DNA from: CAZJAT01 sp964544145
GTDB lineage: Bacteria > Hydrothermota > 32-111
Length of the DNA: 64,000 nt
Assembly (NCBI GenBank): GCA_964544145.1
Contig: CAZJAT010000007.1
Location: forward strand, 12,224 to 76,223
Reading direction: 5' to 3'
Shown here: positions 8,703 through 17,377 of the stretch, piece after piece
Layout of the letters: every line of letters starts with the position of its first letter
Position numbering within the stretch: the stretch's first letter is position 1
Notes under the pieces: model-generated
Database searches by the model: none
What the model saw: the letters and a program-made list of their open reading frames with translations, nothing else
What the model was told of the DNA's origin: nothing
Position numbers and translations under genes: made by a program

Positions 8703-10012
8703 ATATTCTCCAATTCACTAATTTTCTTTATACGTATTATTTCCAGATCACTAATATCAATATCAGCTGAATGTGGTACAATAATCTTCTTTATGTTTAG
8801 GTGTTTAAGATGTTTTATTCTTATTATAGCATCATTTTTCCAGACTATCTCTCCTGATAAATTTATCTCACCGATAAATGCTGTATCATTTGCAATCAAA
8901 TTGTTGCTGAATGATGAATATACTGCATTGATAAATGCAAGATCGCATAATGAATCATCAAGACCAAGTCCTCCGGATACATTGACAAACACATCCCTGT
9001 CTCCAAGATTTACAGACATATATTTATCCATAATACCCAGAAGCATCTGCAATCTCTTGTATTGAATTCCTGATGCAATTCTCTGAGGTATACCATATTT
9101 TGAATATGTTACAAGTCCCTGCACCTCCACTGCAACCGGAATACTGCCTTTCATTGTGCATGTTATTGCTTTCCCTGTACCCCCTGTTCCGGTAAGGGTA
9201 ACTGCATCTATATTATCCACAATATCCAGGCCATCACTCTTCATGTTCATAAGCAGCATTTCATCAGTCGACCCGAACCTGTTCTTCACAGATTTGATTA
9301 TTCTCATATTATTATCAAGCACATCAAGTATAAATACACTGTCAACCATATGCTCAAGTGTTTTAGGCCCTGCAATATTTCCATCTTTTGTTATATGACC
9401 AATAATAATCACTGTAATGTTTCTCTGCTTGCATATCTTTGATATTTCACCGAGAATAAACTTCACCATTGTCGGAGAACCTGCAACCCCCCTATTTTCA
9501 GAGCTGTTTATAGTCTGTATTGAATCTATAATAAGCACAGTGTAGTCTTCTTTTTCAGCAATTGCTATGATGTCTTCACTGTCAGGCGATATCATGAGAT
9601 CTGTATTGTTCTCTCTATAGGAAAGACGTTCAAAACGCTTCTTAATCTGCAGCGCTGATTCCTCTCCGCTTATATACAGAATTTTCTCATTATTGAGATT
9701 ATTCATGATATTAATGGTAAATGTTGATTTACCTGAACCCGGAGCGCCTGCTATCAGGATAATCTCACCTTTCACAAATCCGTCTCCGAACAATCTGTTC
9801 AGCTGTATGTCCTTTAACTTTATATTCTGATAATTATCCTCATGCACATCATCAAGCTGTACAATAGTAATTTTCTTATTTTCTTTTCTAACTGTACTGT
9901 CAATAAGAACCATTGAATCCCACATATTGCAATTGGGGCATCTGCCATACCATTTCAGCGACATATAGCCGCATTCATTGCATCTGTATTGGGTCTTCTT
10001 CTTCACATACAT
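8699..10012 (-). CDS. radA: DNA repair protein RadA (Sms)
   Basis: RadA is a RecA-like branch-migration helicase with a Lon-like C-terminal domain. This 437-residue copy has the N-terminal four-cysteine zinc finger (Cys11, Cys14, Cys25, Cys28), a Walker A box at residues 89-97 (Gly-Ala-Pro-Gly-Ser-Gly-Lys-Ser-Thr), the RadA-specific Lys-Asn-Arg-Phe-Gly motif near 242, and the C-terminal Lon-protease-like fold. It overlaps mlaD by 10 bases and recJ by 4, so two recombination genes sit side by side. Confidence 0.93.
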   Translation of the reverse strand: MYVKKKTQYRCNECGYMSLKWYGRCPNCNMWDSMVLIDSTVRKENKKITIVQLDDVHEDNYQNIKLKDIQLNRLFGDGFVKGEIILIAGAPGSGKSTFTINIMNNLNNEKILYISGEESALQIKKRFERLSYRENNTDLMISPDSEDIIAIAEKEDYTVLIIDSIQTINSSENRGVAGSPTMVKFILGEISKICKQRNITVIIIGHITKDGNIAGPKTLEHMVDSVFILDVLDNNMRIIKSVKNRFGSTDEMLLMNMKSDGLDIVDNIDAVTLTGTGGTGKAITCTMKGSIPVAVEVQGLVTYSKYGIPQRIASGIQYKRLQMLLGIMDKYMSVNLGDRDVFVNVSGGLGLDDSLCDLAFINAVYSSFSNNLIANDTAFIGEINLSGEIVWKNDAIIRIKHLKHLNIKKIIVPHSADIDISDLEIIRIKKISELENI

Positions 10013-10785
10013 CCTTTCAGTAATTTGTTTGAAGACATATCCTTAATTAATTTATCCAGCTCTTCAATGCTATTCATCAGCTTAATATACATTGAATCAC
10101 TTGTGCTGAGGCTTTTAATGGAATTGTTTTCATTCCTATATATTTCCAATTCTTCTTTAATAATATTCGCCGAGACTGATAATGTGTCTAATAATGCATT
10201 AACACTCCATCCTGCCTGATTTAAATTTTCTGCTATATTTACTACGTTTTCCCCGCTAACATCAATTAATTCATTTATACCGGTTATTGTTCTACTGAGA
10301 GAATCCACTATAGCCTGAATACTCTCCCCTGAAGGAATCGTTTCAATTAAGATATCCTTCATGTCCTTCAAAAGAATCGACATACTTGCAATTGAAAAAT
10401 CATATGATTCACCCATCAGAGTATCTGATTTATAATTATATGGCTCTCCAATGACAGGGTATATCATAATATATTTTGTTCCGCCTATTACAGCATAATC
10501 ATGGATTCCTGCATATGCTGAATTACTTAATTTTACATTGTTATTTAACTGTAGTTTCACAAGTACAAAATCACTGTACAGTTTAATGCCGTCAACCCTT
10601 CCGCATTTAACGCCTCTTATGCGCACCTCATCATCACTTCTAAGCCCATTTACATTGTCAAATTTAATATTTATATAATTGGTGTTCTTACCGATGCGTA
10701 TTTTATTCATGAAAACACTGACAGTAAATATTGCGGCAATTGAAAACAGCACAATAAAACCGATATAAAATGCTTTATTATTCAT
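10003..10785 (-). CDS. mlaD: MCE-domain substrate-binding subunit of a lipid ABC transporter (MlaD-like)
   Basis: A single N-terminal membrane helix (about residues 5-25) is followed by one MCE domain (about 37-110) with the typical Val-Asn-Gly-Leu-x-x-x-Asp-x-Val-x-x-x-Gly-Val-x-x-Gly pattern. The C-terminal half is predicted to be a coiled coil. It is the periplasmic hexameric ring component of the Mla transporter, which moves phospholipids between the two membranes. It directly follows the mlaE and mlaF genes, as expected. No mlaB, mlaC or mlaA is visible here, so partners would have to lie elsewhere. Confidence 0.87.
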   Translation of the reverse strand: MNNKAFYIGFIVLFSIAAIFTVSVFMNKIRIGKNTNYINIKFDNVNGLRSDDEVRIRGVKCGRVDGIKLYSDFVLVKLQLNNNVKLSNSAYAGIHDYAVIGGTKYIMIYPVIGEPYNYKSDTLMGESYDFSIASMSILLKDMKDILIETIPSGESIQAIVDSLSRTITGINELIDVSGENVVNIAENLNQAGWSVNALLDTLSVSANIIKEELEIYRNENNSIKSLSTSDSMYIKLMNSIEELDKLIKDMSSNKLLKGCM

Positions 10786-11503
10786 ATATACCTGCAGCTT
10801 TTGAATATTTTTTTATTATTTCATCCTCTGATGCAAGGAATTCTTCTCTTGTTCCTATAAATCTGACGCTTCCCTCATCAATTAGAAGTATCCTGTCAGT
10901 AAAATCTATGAATCCCCTCATATCATGGGTTATAACAATTGTTGTTCTCCGTTTCTTGAGAAACAATTCCCTAATCAGATCAATAATCGTCTCTGATGTC
11001 AGAGGATCAAGGCCTGAAATAGGTTCATCATAAAATATAATGTCCGGATTATTGACCATAGCTCTGGCAATTGCAACTCTTTTCATCATTCCGCCTGATA
11101 ACTCATGCACCTGTTTGTCTCCTATATCAGGCAAATGAATGGTTTCCAGTATTTCATTGACTTCATTATGATAATCTCTGTTTCTGTATCCGCTTGAAAG
11201 CGCCATTGCTACATTCCCGTAAACATTCATTGAATCAAAAAGCGCATTATTCTGGAACAATACACCCATTCGCTTCCACACTTTATCAATTTCCTTATAT
11301 GATGATTTGTGCATATTGGTTTCAAATATTTTTACATCACCTGAGTCAGGTTTTAGAATTCCAAGTATTGTCTTTAGAAGAACCGTTTTACCGGAACCGC
11401 TTTTCCCTATTAATGTAATCATTTCATTCTCTTCCGTTTCCAAATTGATATTCTTTAATCCTGCATCACCCAATGCTAATGACATGTTTTTTATATTCAC
11501 CAT
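10778..11503 (-). CDS. mlaF: ABC transporter ATPase of lipid asymmetry system (MlaF-like)
   Basis: A standard 241-residue ABC ATPase with Walker A Gly-Lys-Ser-Gly-Ser-Gly-Lys-Thr (about residues 33-40), signature Leu-Ser-Gly-Gly-Met, and Walker B ending Phe-Tyr-Asp-Glu-Pro followed by Ile-Ser-Gly-Leu-Asp. The Gly-Gly-Met-x-Lys-Arg form of the signature is typical of MlaF/Ttg2A. It lies between mlaE and mlaD with 7- and 8-base overlaps, making a compact permease-ATPase-MCE set. It powers phospholipid movement at the inner membrane. Confidence 0.9.
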   Translation of the reverse strand: MVNIKNMSLALGDAGLKNINLETEENEMITLIGKSGSGKTVLLKTILGILKPDSGDVKIFETNMHKSSYKEIDKVWKRMGVLFQNNALFDSMNVYGNVAMALSSGYRNRDYHNEVNEILETIHLPDIGDKQVHELSGGMMKRVAIARAMVNNPDIIFYDEPISGLDPLTSETIIDLIRELFLKKRRTTIVITHDMRGFIDFTDRILLIDEGSVRFIGTREEFLASEDEIIKKYSKAAGIYE

Positions 11504-12246
11504 ATGAATAACATCCTTGTAAGGATATAATCCAATACTATTACTGCAACAACTGATGCAATAACAGACACTGTTGTCACCCTTCCCACTTCCTTTGAAC
11601 CGAAACCCGCATTAAAAGCAAAATAGCTTGGCATGAGTACTGTGAAAAAACCGAAGAATGTGCTCTTTATCATACCGCCGAATATATAAAAAAGATTAAA
11701 ATTTTTCTGTGTTCCTTCCCAGAACACATTTGCCGGAATATTGAGTCCCGCAACTGCAATCAGAAATGCTCCCAAAATAATCATTATCTCTACCATTATT
11801 GTCAAAAAAGGAATAATGAGCGTTGCTGAAACAATTTTAGGCATTACAAGATATTCAATCGGATTAATGGACATAACGCGCAGGGCATCAATCTGGTCAC
11901 TAATCTTCATTGATGTCATCTCAGCGGCTATGGATGAACTTACCCTTCCGGCAAATGCAATGCCCGTAAGTAATGGCCCTAATTCAAGAAGGACTGATTG
12001 AGTTACCAGAGTTGACAGATATATCATTGGCAGATAATATCTCATTTGAAGTGCAATCTGATAAGATGCCACCATACCTATGAAAAAAGCTCCAAACAGA
12101 AGAACAAATAATGTATTTATGCTTATGTCGTACATATCATTTAAAATAATATTTCTGTATCTGTAAATATATTTAAATGATCCGAATACCCTGTAAAGGA
12201 AAATGGACATCTGGCCGGATTCACTGATAATGGTCTTTACAAACAT
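11497..12246 (-). CDS. mlaE: Lipid ABC transporter permease (MlaE-like)
   Basis: This 249-residue integral membrane protein of the MlaE family has an N-terminal amphipathic segment and about five hydrophobic helices. The family landmarks are Glu-Leu-Gly-Pro-Leu-Leu-Thr-Gly followed by Ala-Gly-Arg-Val-Ser-Ser-Ser-Ile-Ala-Ala-Glu, and Asp-Ala-Leu-Arg-Val-Met-Ser-Ile-x-Pro. It would form the inner-membrane dimer of the Mla complex with the ATPase and MCE protein encoded just downstream. Its start codon shares one base with the dnaB stop (TAATG). Confidence 0.9.
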   Translation of the reverse strand: MFVKTIISESGQMSIFLYRVFGSFKYIYRYRNIILNDMYDISINTLFVLLFGAFFIGMVASYQIALQMRYYLPMIYLSTLVTQSVLLELGPLLTGIAFAGRVSSSIAAEMTSMKISDQIDALRVMSINPIEYLVMPKIVSATLIIPFLTIMVEIMIILGAFLIAVAGLNIPANVFWEGTQKNFNLFYIFGGMIKSTFFGFFTVLMPSYFAFNAGFGSKEVGRVTTVSVIASVVAVIVLDYILTRMLFIW

Positions 12247-13565
12247 TATGAGTGTTCCGGAGCACTTGAATATGCTTTAAGTTTGAATTGTGTCTTTGAT
12301 GGATCAAATAGTATGTCTATATCTCCGATTGGACCATTACGCTGCTTTGAAAGTATAAGTGTTCCATTGTCAAGTTCAGCGCCTGATTCAAAATTTCTGT
12401 GTATAAACAGAACCACATCCGCATCCTGTTCTATGCTTCCAGAATCCCTTATATCAGATAATACAGGTTTTTTATTTTCCCTTCTCTCTGGATTCCTTGA
12501 AAGCTGTGCCAATGCAATAACGGGTATTTCAAGTTCCTTTGCAAGTAATTTCAGCGACCTTGATATTTCTGTTACTTCAATCTGTTTATTTTCAGCTCTC
12601 CTTCCCAATCTCATCATCTGCAGATAATCTATAATGAGAAATTCCAGTCCCCTGTCCCTCTTTATTCTTCTTGCTTTTGCTTTCACATCTATCGGGGTTC
12701 CCACTGTTGAATCATCAATAAATATCTTTGATTGGGAAAACTCATTGAGTGCGACTGTAATATTATGATAATCTGTTGATGTTATCTGTCCCTGTCTCAA
12801 TTTTTGTCCAGGTATCTGTGCATGAGTGCAAAGCATTCTCTGAATCAACTGATCAGCTGTCATTTCCAATGAGAATATCAATCCTGAATGCTTGTTGTGT
12901 ACACATGCATTCAGCAGCATATTCAAAGCAAAACTGGTTTTCCCTACACCGGGCCTTGCCGCAATTATTATAAGTTCTCCGGGATGAAAACCGGTTGTCA
13001 ATTTATCAAGGTCATCAAATCCCGTAGGAATTCCTGTTACTGCTTTTTGTTCTTTCCGTATTATTTCTATTTTCTTTTTAATATCATCAACTCTATCACC
13101 TATTGTAATGACATCCTGTTTATATCTATGCTCCTGCACCTTGAATATTTCGGATTCAGCTGCATCAATAATCTCGTCAATTTCATTTTCAGAATAACAC
13201 TGCTCCATAATTTTTTTTGATGTATCAATAAGATGCCTTAAAATGTATTTCTCTTCAACAATCTTGATATATTCATCAATATTTGCTATATATTCCAATT
13301 CTGATGTTGTGCTGTTTATATATTCTTCGCCTCCGGCTTCGTCAATCTTCCTTGTCTTGCGAAGTTTCTCTTTTACAGTCAGCAGATCTGTTTTATCATT
13401 ACTGTCATACATATCTGCAATTGCTTTGAATATAATACGGTTTTCATTAAAAAAGAAATATTCTTCCTTTATCTTTCCCATTACTTCATTCAGTACAGAG
13501 GGTGCATCTAACAATACTGCGCCGATAACTGCCATTTCTGCTGATTTTGAATAAGGCTTATCCAT
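12246..13565 (-). CDS. dnaB: Replicative DNA helicase DnaB
   Basis: The hexameric 5' to 3' helicase at the replication fork. The 439-residue protein has the N-terminal helical domain (opening with Ser-Ala-Glu-Met-Ala-Val-Ile-Gly-Ala-Val-Leu-Leu) and a RecA-like C-terminal domain with Walker A Ala-Arg-Pro-Gly-Val-Gly-Lys-Thr-Ser (about 204-212), Walker B ending Ile-Ile-Asp-Tyr-Leu-Gln, and the Leu-Ser-Arg motif before the Ser-Gly-Ser-Ile-Glu-Gln-Asp-Ala-Asp segment. No intein is present. It overlaps the UDG gene by 8 bases. Confidence 0.93.
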   Translation of the reverse strand: MDKPYSKSAEMAVIGAVLLDAPSVLNEVMGKIKEEYFFFNENRIIFKAIADMYDSNDKTDLLTVKEKLRKTRKIDEAGGEEYINSTTSELEYIANIDEYIKIVEEKYILRHLIDTSKKIMEQCYSENEIDEIIDAAESEIFKVQEHRYKQDVITIGDRVDDIKKKIEIIRKEQKAVTGIPTGFDDLDKLTTGFHPGELIIIAARPGVGKTSFALNMLLNACVHNKHSGLIFSLEMTADQLIQRMLCTHAQIPGQKLRQGQITSTDYHNITVALNEFSQSKIFIDDSTVGTPIDVKAKARRIKRDRGLEFLIIDYLQMMRLGRRAENKQIEVTEISRSLKLLAKELEIPVIALAQLSRNPERRENKKPVLSDIRDSGSIEQDADVVLFIHRNFESGAELDNGTLILSKQRNGPIGDIDILFDPSKTQFKLKAYSSAPEHS

Positions 13566-14223
13566 TATGCTCCTCCATTACTTTTTTTAATGACCGTAAA
13601 TCTGATGCAATCCTCTGTCTCAATCTTTCCTTTGCATCGCCTTTCTGCATTAGAAGGGCTGAGGGATGATACGTAGGTATTACAGTGATATTTCCATCTA
13701 TAGTGAATCTCTGTCCCGCAACATCCTTCATCTTCACTTCCCTATTGAGAAGAAAAGCAGTTGCATATCTGCCCAAAGCAAGAATCACTCTTGGCCTGAT
13801 AACATTTATCTCATCCATGAGAAAATGCTTGCACGTTTCTACCCATCTTTTCTCGGGATCTGCATTGTTTGGCGGCCTGCATTTTACAACATTGGATATA
13901 TACACATCTTCTCGCTCTATATTTATATATTTTAACATCTGATTAAGTTTTTCTCCTGCTTTTCCGATAAATGGTTCACCTTTCATATCCTCATTCCTGC
14001 CGGGTGCTTCGCCTATAAGCATGAGTTCTGCATTCAGGCTGCCATTGCCCATTACTTTTTTGTTCACAGTATTTATTAATTCACATTCTCTGCATTTATT
14101 AACTGCTTTTTTTATTTCCTCATATGTCAATATATCGATTTTGGATTTGATCTGAAAAGATCTGTTATAATGTTTTTTTTCAAATTCAAGTTTTTTTATC
14201 AATGCACTTACAGCTTCATGCAT
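13558..14223 (-). CDS. udg: Uracil-DNA glycosylase, family 4 (Fe-S)
   Basis: It removes uracil from DNA to start base-excision repair. The 221-residue sequence has family-4 motif I Gly-Glu-Ala-Pro-Gly-x-x-Glu-Asp (71-79), the C-terminal motif Tyr-His-Pro-Ser-Ala-Leu-Leu, and four cysteines placed as 4Fe-4S ligands: Cys44, Cys47, Cys115 and Cys131. About 30 extra N-terminal residues precede the catalytic domain, as in family members annotated as SPO1 DNA polymerase-related. It overlaps coaBC by 16 bases and dnaB by 8. Confidence 0.92.
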   Translation of the reverse strand: MHEAVSALIKKLEFEKKHYNRSFQIKSKIDILTYEEIKKAVNKCRECELINTVNKKVMGNGSLNAELMLIGEAPGRNEDMKGEPFIGKAGEKLNQMLKYINIEREDVYISNVVKCRPPNNADPEKRWVETCKHFLMDEINVIRPRVILALGRYATAFLLNREVKMKDVAGQRFTIDGNITVIPTYHPSALLMQKGDAKERLRQRIASDLRSLKKVMEEHNG

Positions 14224-15353
14224 TTAATCACCTCTAAAGCAATTTCATCTTTTCCCATTTCTTCAATTTCGCACTTTCCCAATTCTGAAAAAACAATTAC
14301 AGTATTCTTACTGCTTCCTATAGCATCGGCATTGTTGAGAATAATATAATCCAGCTTTTTCCGTTTCATTTTCTGCATTGCATTTTCTTCTCCATTCTCC
14401 GTTTCAAGGGCAAAACCGATTTTAGTCATTTCAATGTTCTTGAGGGATTCAAGCACATCAATATTCTCAGTAAGATGAAGTGATTTTAAATTGTTTTTCT
14501 TTATTTTCTCTATTGAATATTCTTCTGCCTTAAAATCGCTTACTGCAGCCGCCATTATGAGAACTGTGTTTGTATCCGTATATTTTTTTATTTCTTCAGC
14601 TATCTCATCAGTATTATTTATGTGAATATTTTCTGTATATTCCGGGAGAGAGACATTCATTGTCTGGTATATGAAAATCACTCTATCTGCTTTATTCATA
14701 TATGCAGCTCTTGCCATTGCAACAGCCATCCTTCCTGACGATTTATTTGATATAACACGAACAGGGTCAATGGGTTCTGAAACCGATCCTCCTGTAATAA
14801 TAACTGTTTTCCCTTTTAGAGTGTTTCCACTATAAAGGATTTTTTCTATTTCAATCATAATTCTTGCAGGTTCTGGCAGTCGGCCTTTTCCATTGTCATT
14901 GCATGCCAAGAATCCTTCATCCGGAACCAATATATGATTATATGCTGAAAGACTGTCAATATTTTTCTGTACAGCATAGTGTGCATACATGTGCACATTC
15001 ATTGCCGGGCAGAAAAGCACTGGGCATGTCATTGAAAGATATGCAGTAGATAAGAGGTCATCAGCAATTCCATTACTGCATTTTCCCATAATATTTGCAG
15101 TAGCAGGTGCAATAACCAGAATATCAGCCCATTTGGATAATTCAATGTGCATAATATCTGTTTTTTCATTCCACATACTTGTATACACACGATTTTGTGT
15201 GAGGGTTTCAAGCGTTTCTCTTGTGATAAAGTGCTGTGCATTTTCAGTCATAATCACCTTCACATTATGTCCTTTTTTAACACATAATCTGATTAAATAC
15301 GGGATTTTATACGCAGCAATACCGCCTGTTATGCCGATAAGAATATTACTCAT
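14208..15353 (-). CDS. coaBC: Bifunctional phosphopantothenoylcysteine decarboxylase/synthase
   Basis: CoaBC joins cysteine to 4'-phosphopantothenate and decarboxylates the product on the way to coenzyme A. The N-terminal flavodoxin-like CoaC half has Gly-Ile-Thr-Gly-Gly-Ile-Ala-Ala-Tyr-Lys (8-17), Pro-Ala-Met-Asn (about 115-118) and the catalytic Cys in Leu-Ala-Cys-Asn-x-x-Gly-x-Gly-Arg. The CoaB half follows after residue 175, with the Thr-Gly-Gly and Asn-Lys-Ser-Ser-Gly-Arg-Met segments. The 381-residue length is normal. Pantothenate synthetase (panC) is encoded elsewhere in the window at 38361. Confidence 0.92.
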   Translation of the reverse strand: MSNILIGITGGIAAYKIPYLIRLCVKKGHNVKVIMTENAQHFITRETLETLTQNRVYTSMWNEKTDIMHIELSKWADILVIAPATANIMGKCSNGIADDLLSTAYLSMTCPVLFCPAMNVHMYAHYAVQKNIDSLSAYNHILVPDEGFLACNDNGKGRLPEPARIMIEIEKILYSGNTLKGKTVIITGGSVSEPIDPVRVISNKSSGRMAVAMARAAYMNKADRVIFIYQTMNVSLPEYTENIHINNTDEIAEEIKKYTDTNTVLIMAAAVSDFKAEEYSIEKIKKNNLKSLHLTENIDVLESLKNIEMTKIGFALETENGEENAMQKMKRKKLDYIILNNADAIGSSKNTVIVFSELGKCEIEEMGKDEIALEVIKCMKL

Positions 15354-15573
15354 GCTCTTTTATTCTCTCATCCAGGTTGCCATCATTAAAATCCTTCACT
15401 GCCGCTGTCATTGGTTCTCTGCGTTCTACATTCTCCGGGGGAGATAGTTCACCTTTAATAAAGTAGGTGTAATTTTCCTCATTGTATTTCTTTGCCCGTT
15501 TTGCAATCATAATACATGCCAAATACTTATTCTTTGCTTTTTTGTAAATCTCGTCTATTGATATAAAATCCAT
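15346..15573 (-). CDS. rpoZ: RNA polymerase omega subunit
   Basis: A 75-residue protein between gmk and coaBC, the classic rpoZ position. It starts near the family's Ile-Ser-Ile-Asp-Glu-Ile pattern, then has Lys-Tyr-Leu-Ala-Cys-Ile-Met-Ile-Ala-Lys-Arg-Ala-Lys. Omega helps assemble beta' into core polymerase. The central Arg-Arg-Ala motif of many omegas is replaced by Lys-Arg-Ala-Lys. No gap separates it from gmk, and it overlaps coaBC by 8 bases. Small size makes motif evidence modest, but the order yicC-gmk-rpoZ-coaBC is strong support. Confidence 0.85.
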   Translation of the reverse strand: MDFISIDEIYKKAKNKYLACIMIAKRAKKYNEENYTYFIKGELSPPENVERREPMTAAVKDFNDGNLDERIKEHE

Positions 15574-16146
15574 TTATATCCTCCTTTTTTTTCGTTCATC
15601 ATAGATAATTCCGCAAACCTCTTCAAATGTGGTTTTCAGATTGTCATTTATCACATTATAATCAAATTTCTTTCTGCATTCCATTTCTTTTTCTGCATTT
15701 AGCAGGCGCTTTTCAATCACCTCATCTGAATCAGTACCTCTTTTTATGAGTCTATCCCTCAATGCGTCCATTGTGGGCGGCAGTATAAAAACTGTTATTG
15801 CATCTGGATATTGCTCCTTGATATTCATAGCGCCTATAACATCAAGGTCCATAAGTACATCATTCTTATTATGTAGTGTTTCTGCTATATTACCCTTTGG
15901 TGTGCCATACATATAATCATGGACCATAGCTGTTTCTGCAAAATAACCTTCACTCTTTTTTCTTAAAAAATCAGGTTCACTCATAAAGACATAATTCTCC
16001 GTATCCTTTTCATTGTTTCTTATCGGCCTAGTGGTTGCTGATACAGAATACTTAATATCTTCTACATGTTCATAAATCATCTTACATAATGTGGTCTTAC
16101 CGCCTCCGGAAGGAGAAACAAGTACAATAATGAAATTATTCCACAT
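15574..16146 (-). CDS. gmk: Guanylate kinase
   Basis: It converts GMP and ATP to GDP and ADP. The 190-residue length is normal, with a P-loop at about residues 11-19 (Ser-Pro-Ser-Gly-Gly-Gly-Lys-Thr-Thr; the usual leading Gly is Ser). The GMP-binding Ser-x-x-x-Thr-Arg-x-x-Arg is near 36-44, and Tyr-Met-Tyr-Gly-Thr-Pro-Lys is present as in canonical enzymes. The C-terminal Asn-Asp segment that contacts the guanine is also visible. It overlaps yicC by 11 bases. Confidence 0.92.
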   Translation of the reverse strand: MWNNFIIVLVSPSGGGKTTLCKMIYEHVEDIKYSVSATTRPIRNNEKDTENYVFMSEPDFLRKKSEGYFAETAMVHDYMYGTPKGNIAETLHNKNDVLMDLDVIGAMNIKEQYPDAITVFILPPTMDALRDRLIKRGTDSDEVIEKRLLNAEKEMECRKKFDYNVINDNLKTTFEEVCGIIYDERKKRRI

Positions 16147-16942
16147 TCAGACTCTGCTCCTTTAATTTATCAATATTCCCTTTTATTCTCAATACTGCGT
16201 CAATAATACCTATATATTCACTCTTGCTGCCCATAGTATTTGTTTCCCTAAGCATTTCCTGCAGAATAAAACCCATTGATGCTCCAGATTTTGAATGAGT
16301 GAATTTTTCAATATGTGAGTTCATTCTCAGCATCTCCTCACTTATATCAATCTTTTCAGCATAAATCATGATGTTTTCTTTTATAAGCTGATCATTTTCC
16401 TTTATTATTGCCTTTAATTTTTCTTTCTTTGCATTTACAGAATATTTGGAATATTTTTTTATAATCTTCATGTCTCTATTTATTGATTTTATGTATTTTT
16501 TGAGCTCCCTCTCAATATCAGACCCTTCCTTCTTTCTCATTCTATTGAACATTTCCATTGTCATTTTAACTGATTCCAATATACACTTTTCATTTTTCAT
16601 ACTGATACTTAGTTCAGGTGTCATCATATCAATAAATCTTGACAGTATTATACCCTGATTATCATCCTTCAATTCACTCAATTTGATCCTTCTGCCTATC
16701 TCTTTTAATGATTTACTGACAAATTCAGGTGAATAATCCGTCCTGACTGCAAAAAAAACATTGCCCCTTTTGATATATTGCAATATAATTTTTCTGATCT
16801 TGATCTCAAGGGAATTCAGTTCAACAGGCATTCTGAAATTTATATTCAAATTCTTTCCATTTACTGATTTGACTTCCATTGAAATATTTCCGTATTTTTC
16901 TATGTGAAATGTCTTTTTTGCATATCCAGTCATACTATTCAT
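16136..16942 (-). CDS. yicC: YicC-family endoribonuclease
   Basis: The N-terminus Met-Asn-Ser-Met-Thr-Gly-Tyr-Ala and the Lys-Ser-Val-Asn-Gly-Lys-Asn-Leu segment are diagnostic of YicC. The C-terminus keeps the Asn-Ser-His-Ile-Glu-Lys-Phe...Gly-Ala-Ser-Met-Gly-Phe-Ile-Leu-Gln-Glu-Met-x-Arg-Glu-x-Asn-Thr-Met block, close to the family consensus but with Ala-Ser-Met for Lys-Lys-Leu. YicC proteins are RNases acting on small RNAs. At 268 residues it is somewhat shorter than the usual 290. It lies next to gmk and dtd as in many genomes. Confidence 0.9.
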   Translation of the reverse strand: MNSMTGYAKKTFHIEKYGNISMEVKSVNGKNLNINFRMPVELNSLEIKIRKIILQYIKRGNVFFAVRTDYSPEFVSKSLKEIGRRIKLSELKDDNQGIILSRFIDMMTPELSISMKNEKCILESVKMTMEMFNRMRKKEGSDIERELKKYIKSINRDMKIIKKYSKYSVNAKKEKLKAIIKENDQLIKENIMIYAEKIDISEEMLRMNSHIEKFTHSKSGASMGFILQEMLRETNTMGSKSEYIGIIDAVLRIKGNIDKLKEQSLNVE

Positions 16943-17377
16943 TCAAAACTCCGTCATTATTGTTACAGGTCCGTCATTGATCAATGATACCTTCATGTAA
17001 TCGCCGAATACACCTTTTTGGGTGTCAATAAATCTGCTGAACTCATTATAGAGCAAATCAAAAAGCACTTGAGACTGTTTCCGATTCATACTCTTTTCAA
17101 AGGAAGGCCTTCTGCCTTTATCCGTATTACTGTAAAGAGTAAATTGTGAAATAAGCATAATGCTTCCGCCTATGTCCAGAATGCCTCTGTTCATCTTATG
17201 TGATTCATCCTCAAATAAACGCATATTGATTGTTTTCTGAACAGCTTTCCGGATCATATCTTCACTGTCATTTACAGAGAAACCTGCAAGAATCAGATAT
17301 CCTTTACCAATACTCGCTTTGTGCCCATTTTCGCAGATAACACTGCTTTCACTTACTCTCTGTATCAAAAGTTTCAT
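16943..17377 (-). CDS. dtd: D-aminoacyl-tRNA deacylase
   Basis: It hydrolyses D-aminoacyl-tRNA and so keeps D-amino acids out of proteins. The 144-residue length is exact for the family. Key segments are the N-terminal Leu-Ile-Gln-Arg-Val, Ser-Gln-Phe-Thr-Leu-Tyr (about 77-82) and the catalytic-pocket Gly-Pro-Val-Thr near the end, plus Lys-Gly-Arg-Arg-Pro-Ser-Phe in the middle. It is adjacent to yicC with no gap and overlaps the DJ-1-like gene by 29 bases. Confidence 0.93.
   Translation of the reverse strand: MKLLIQRVSESSVICENGHKASIGKGYLILAGFSVNDSEDMIRKAVQKTINMRLFEDESHKMNRGILDIGGSIMLISQFTLYSNTDKGRRPSFEKSMNRKQSQVLFDLLYNEFSRFIDTQKGVFGDYMKVSLINDGPVTIMTEF

Noticed and set aside
14989..15447. Plus-strand open frame opposite coaBC and rpoZ
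   Set aside because: It spans two certain minus-strand genes and shows no protein features of its own.
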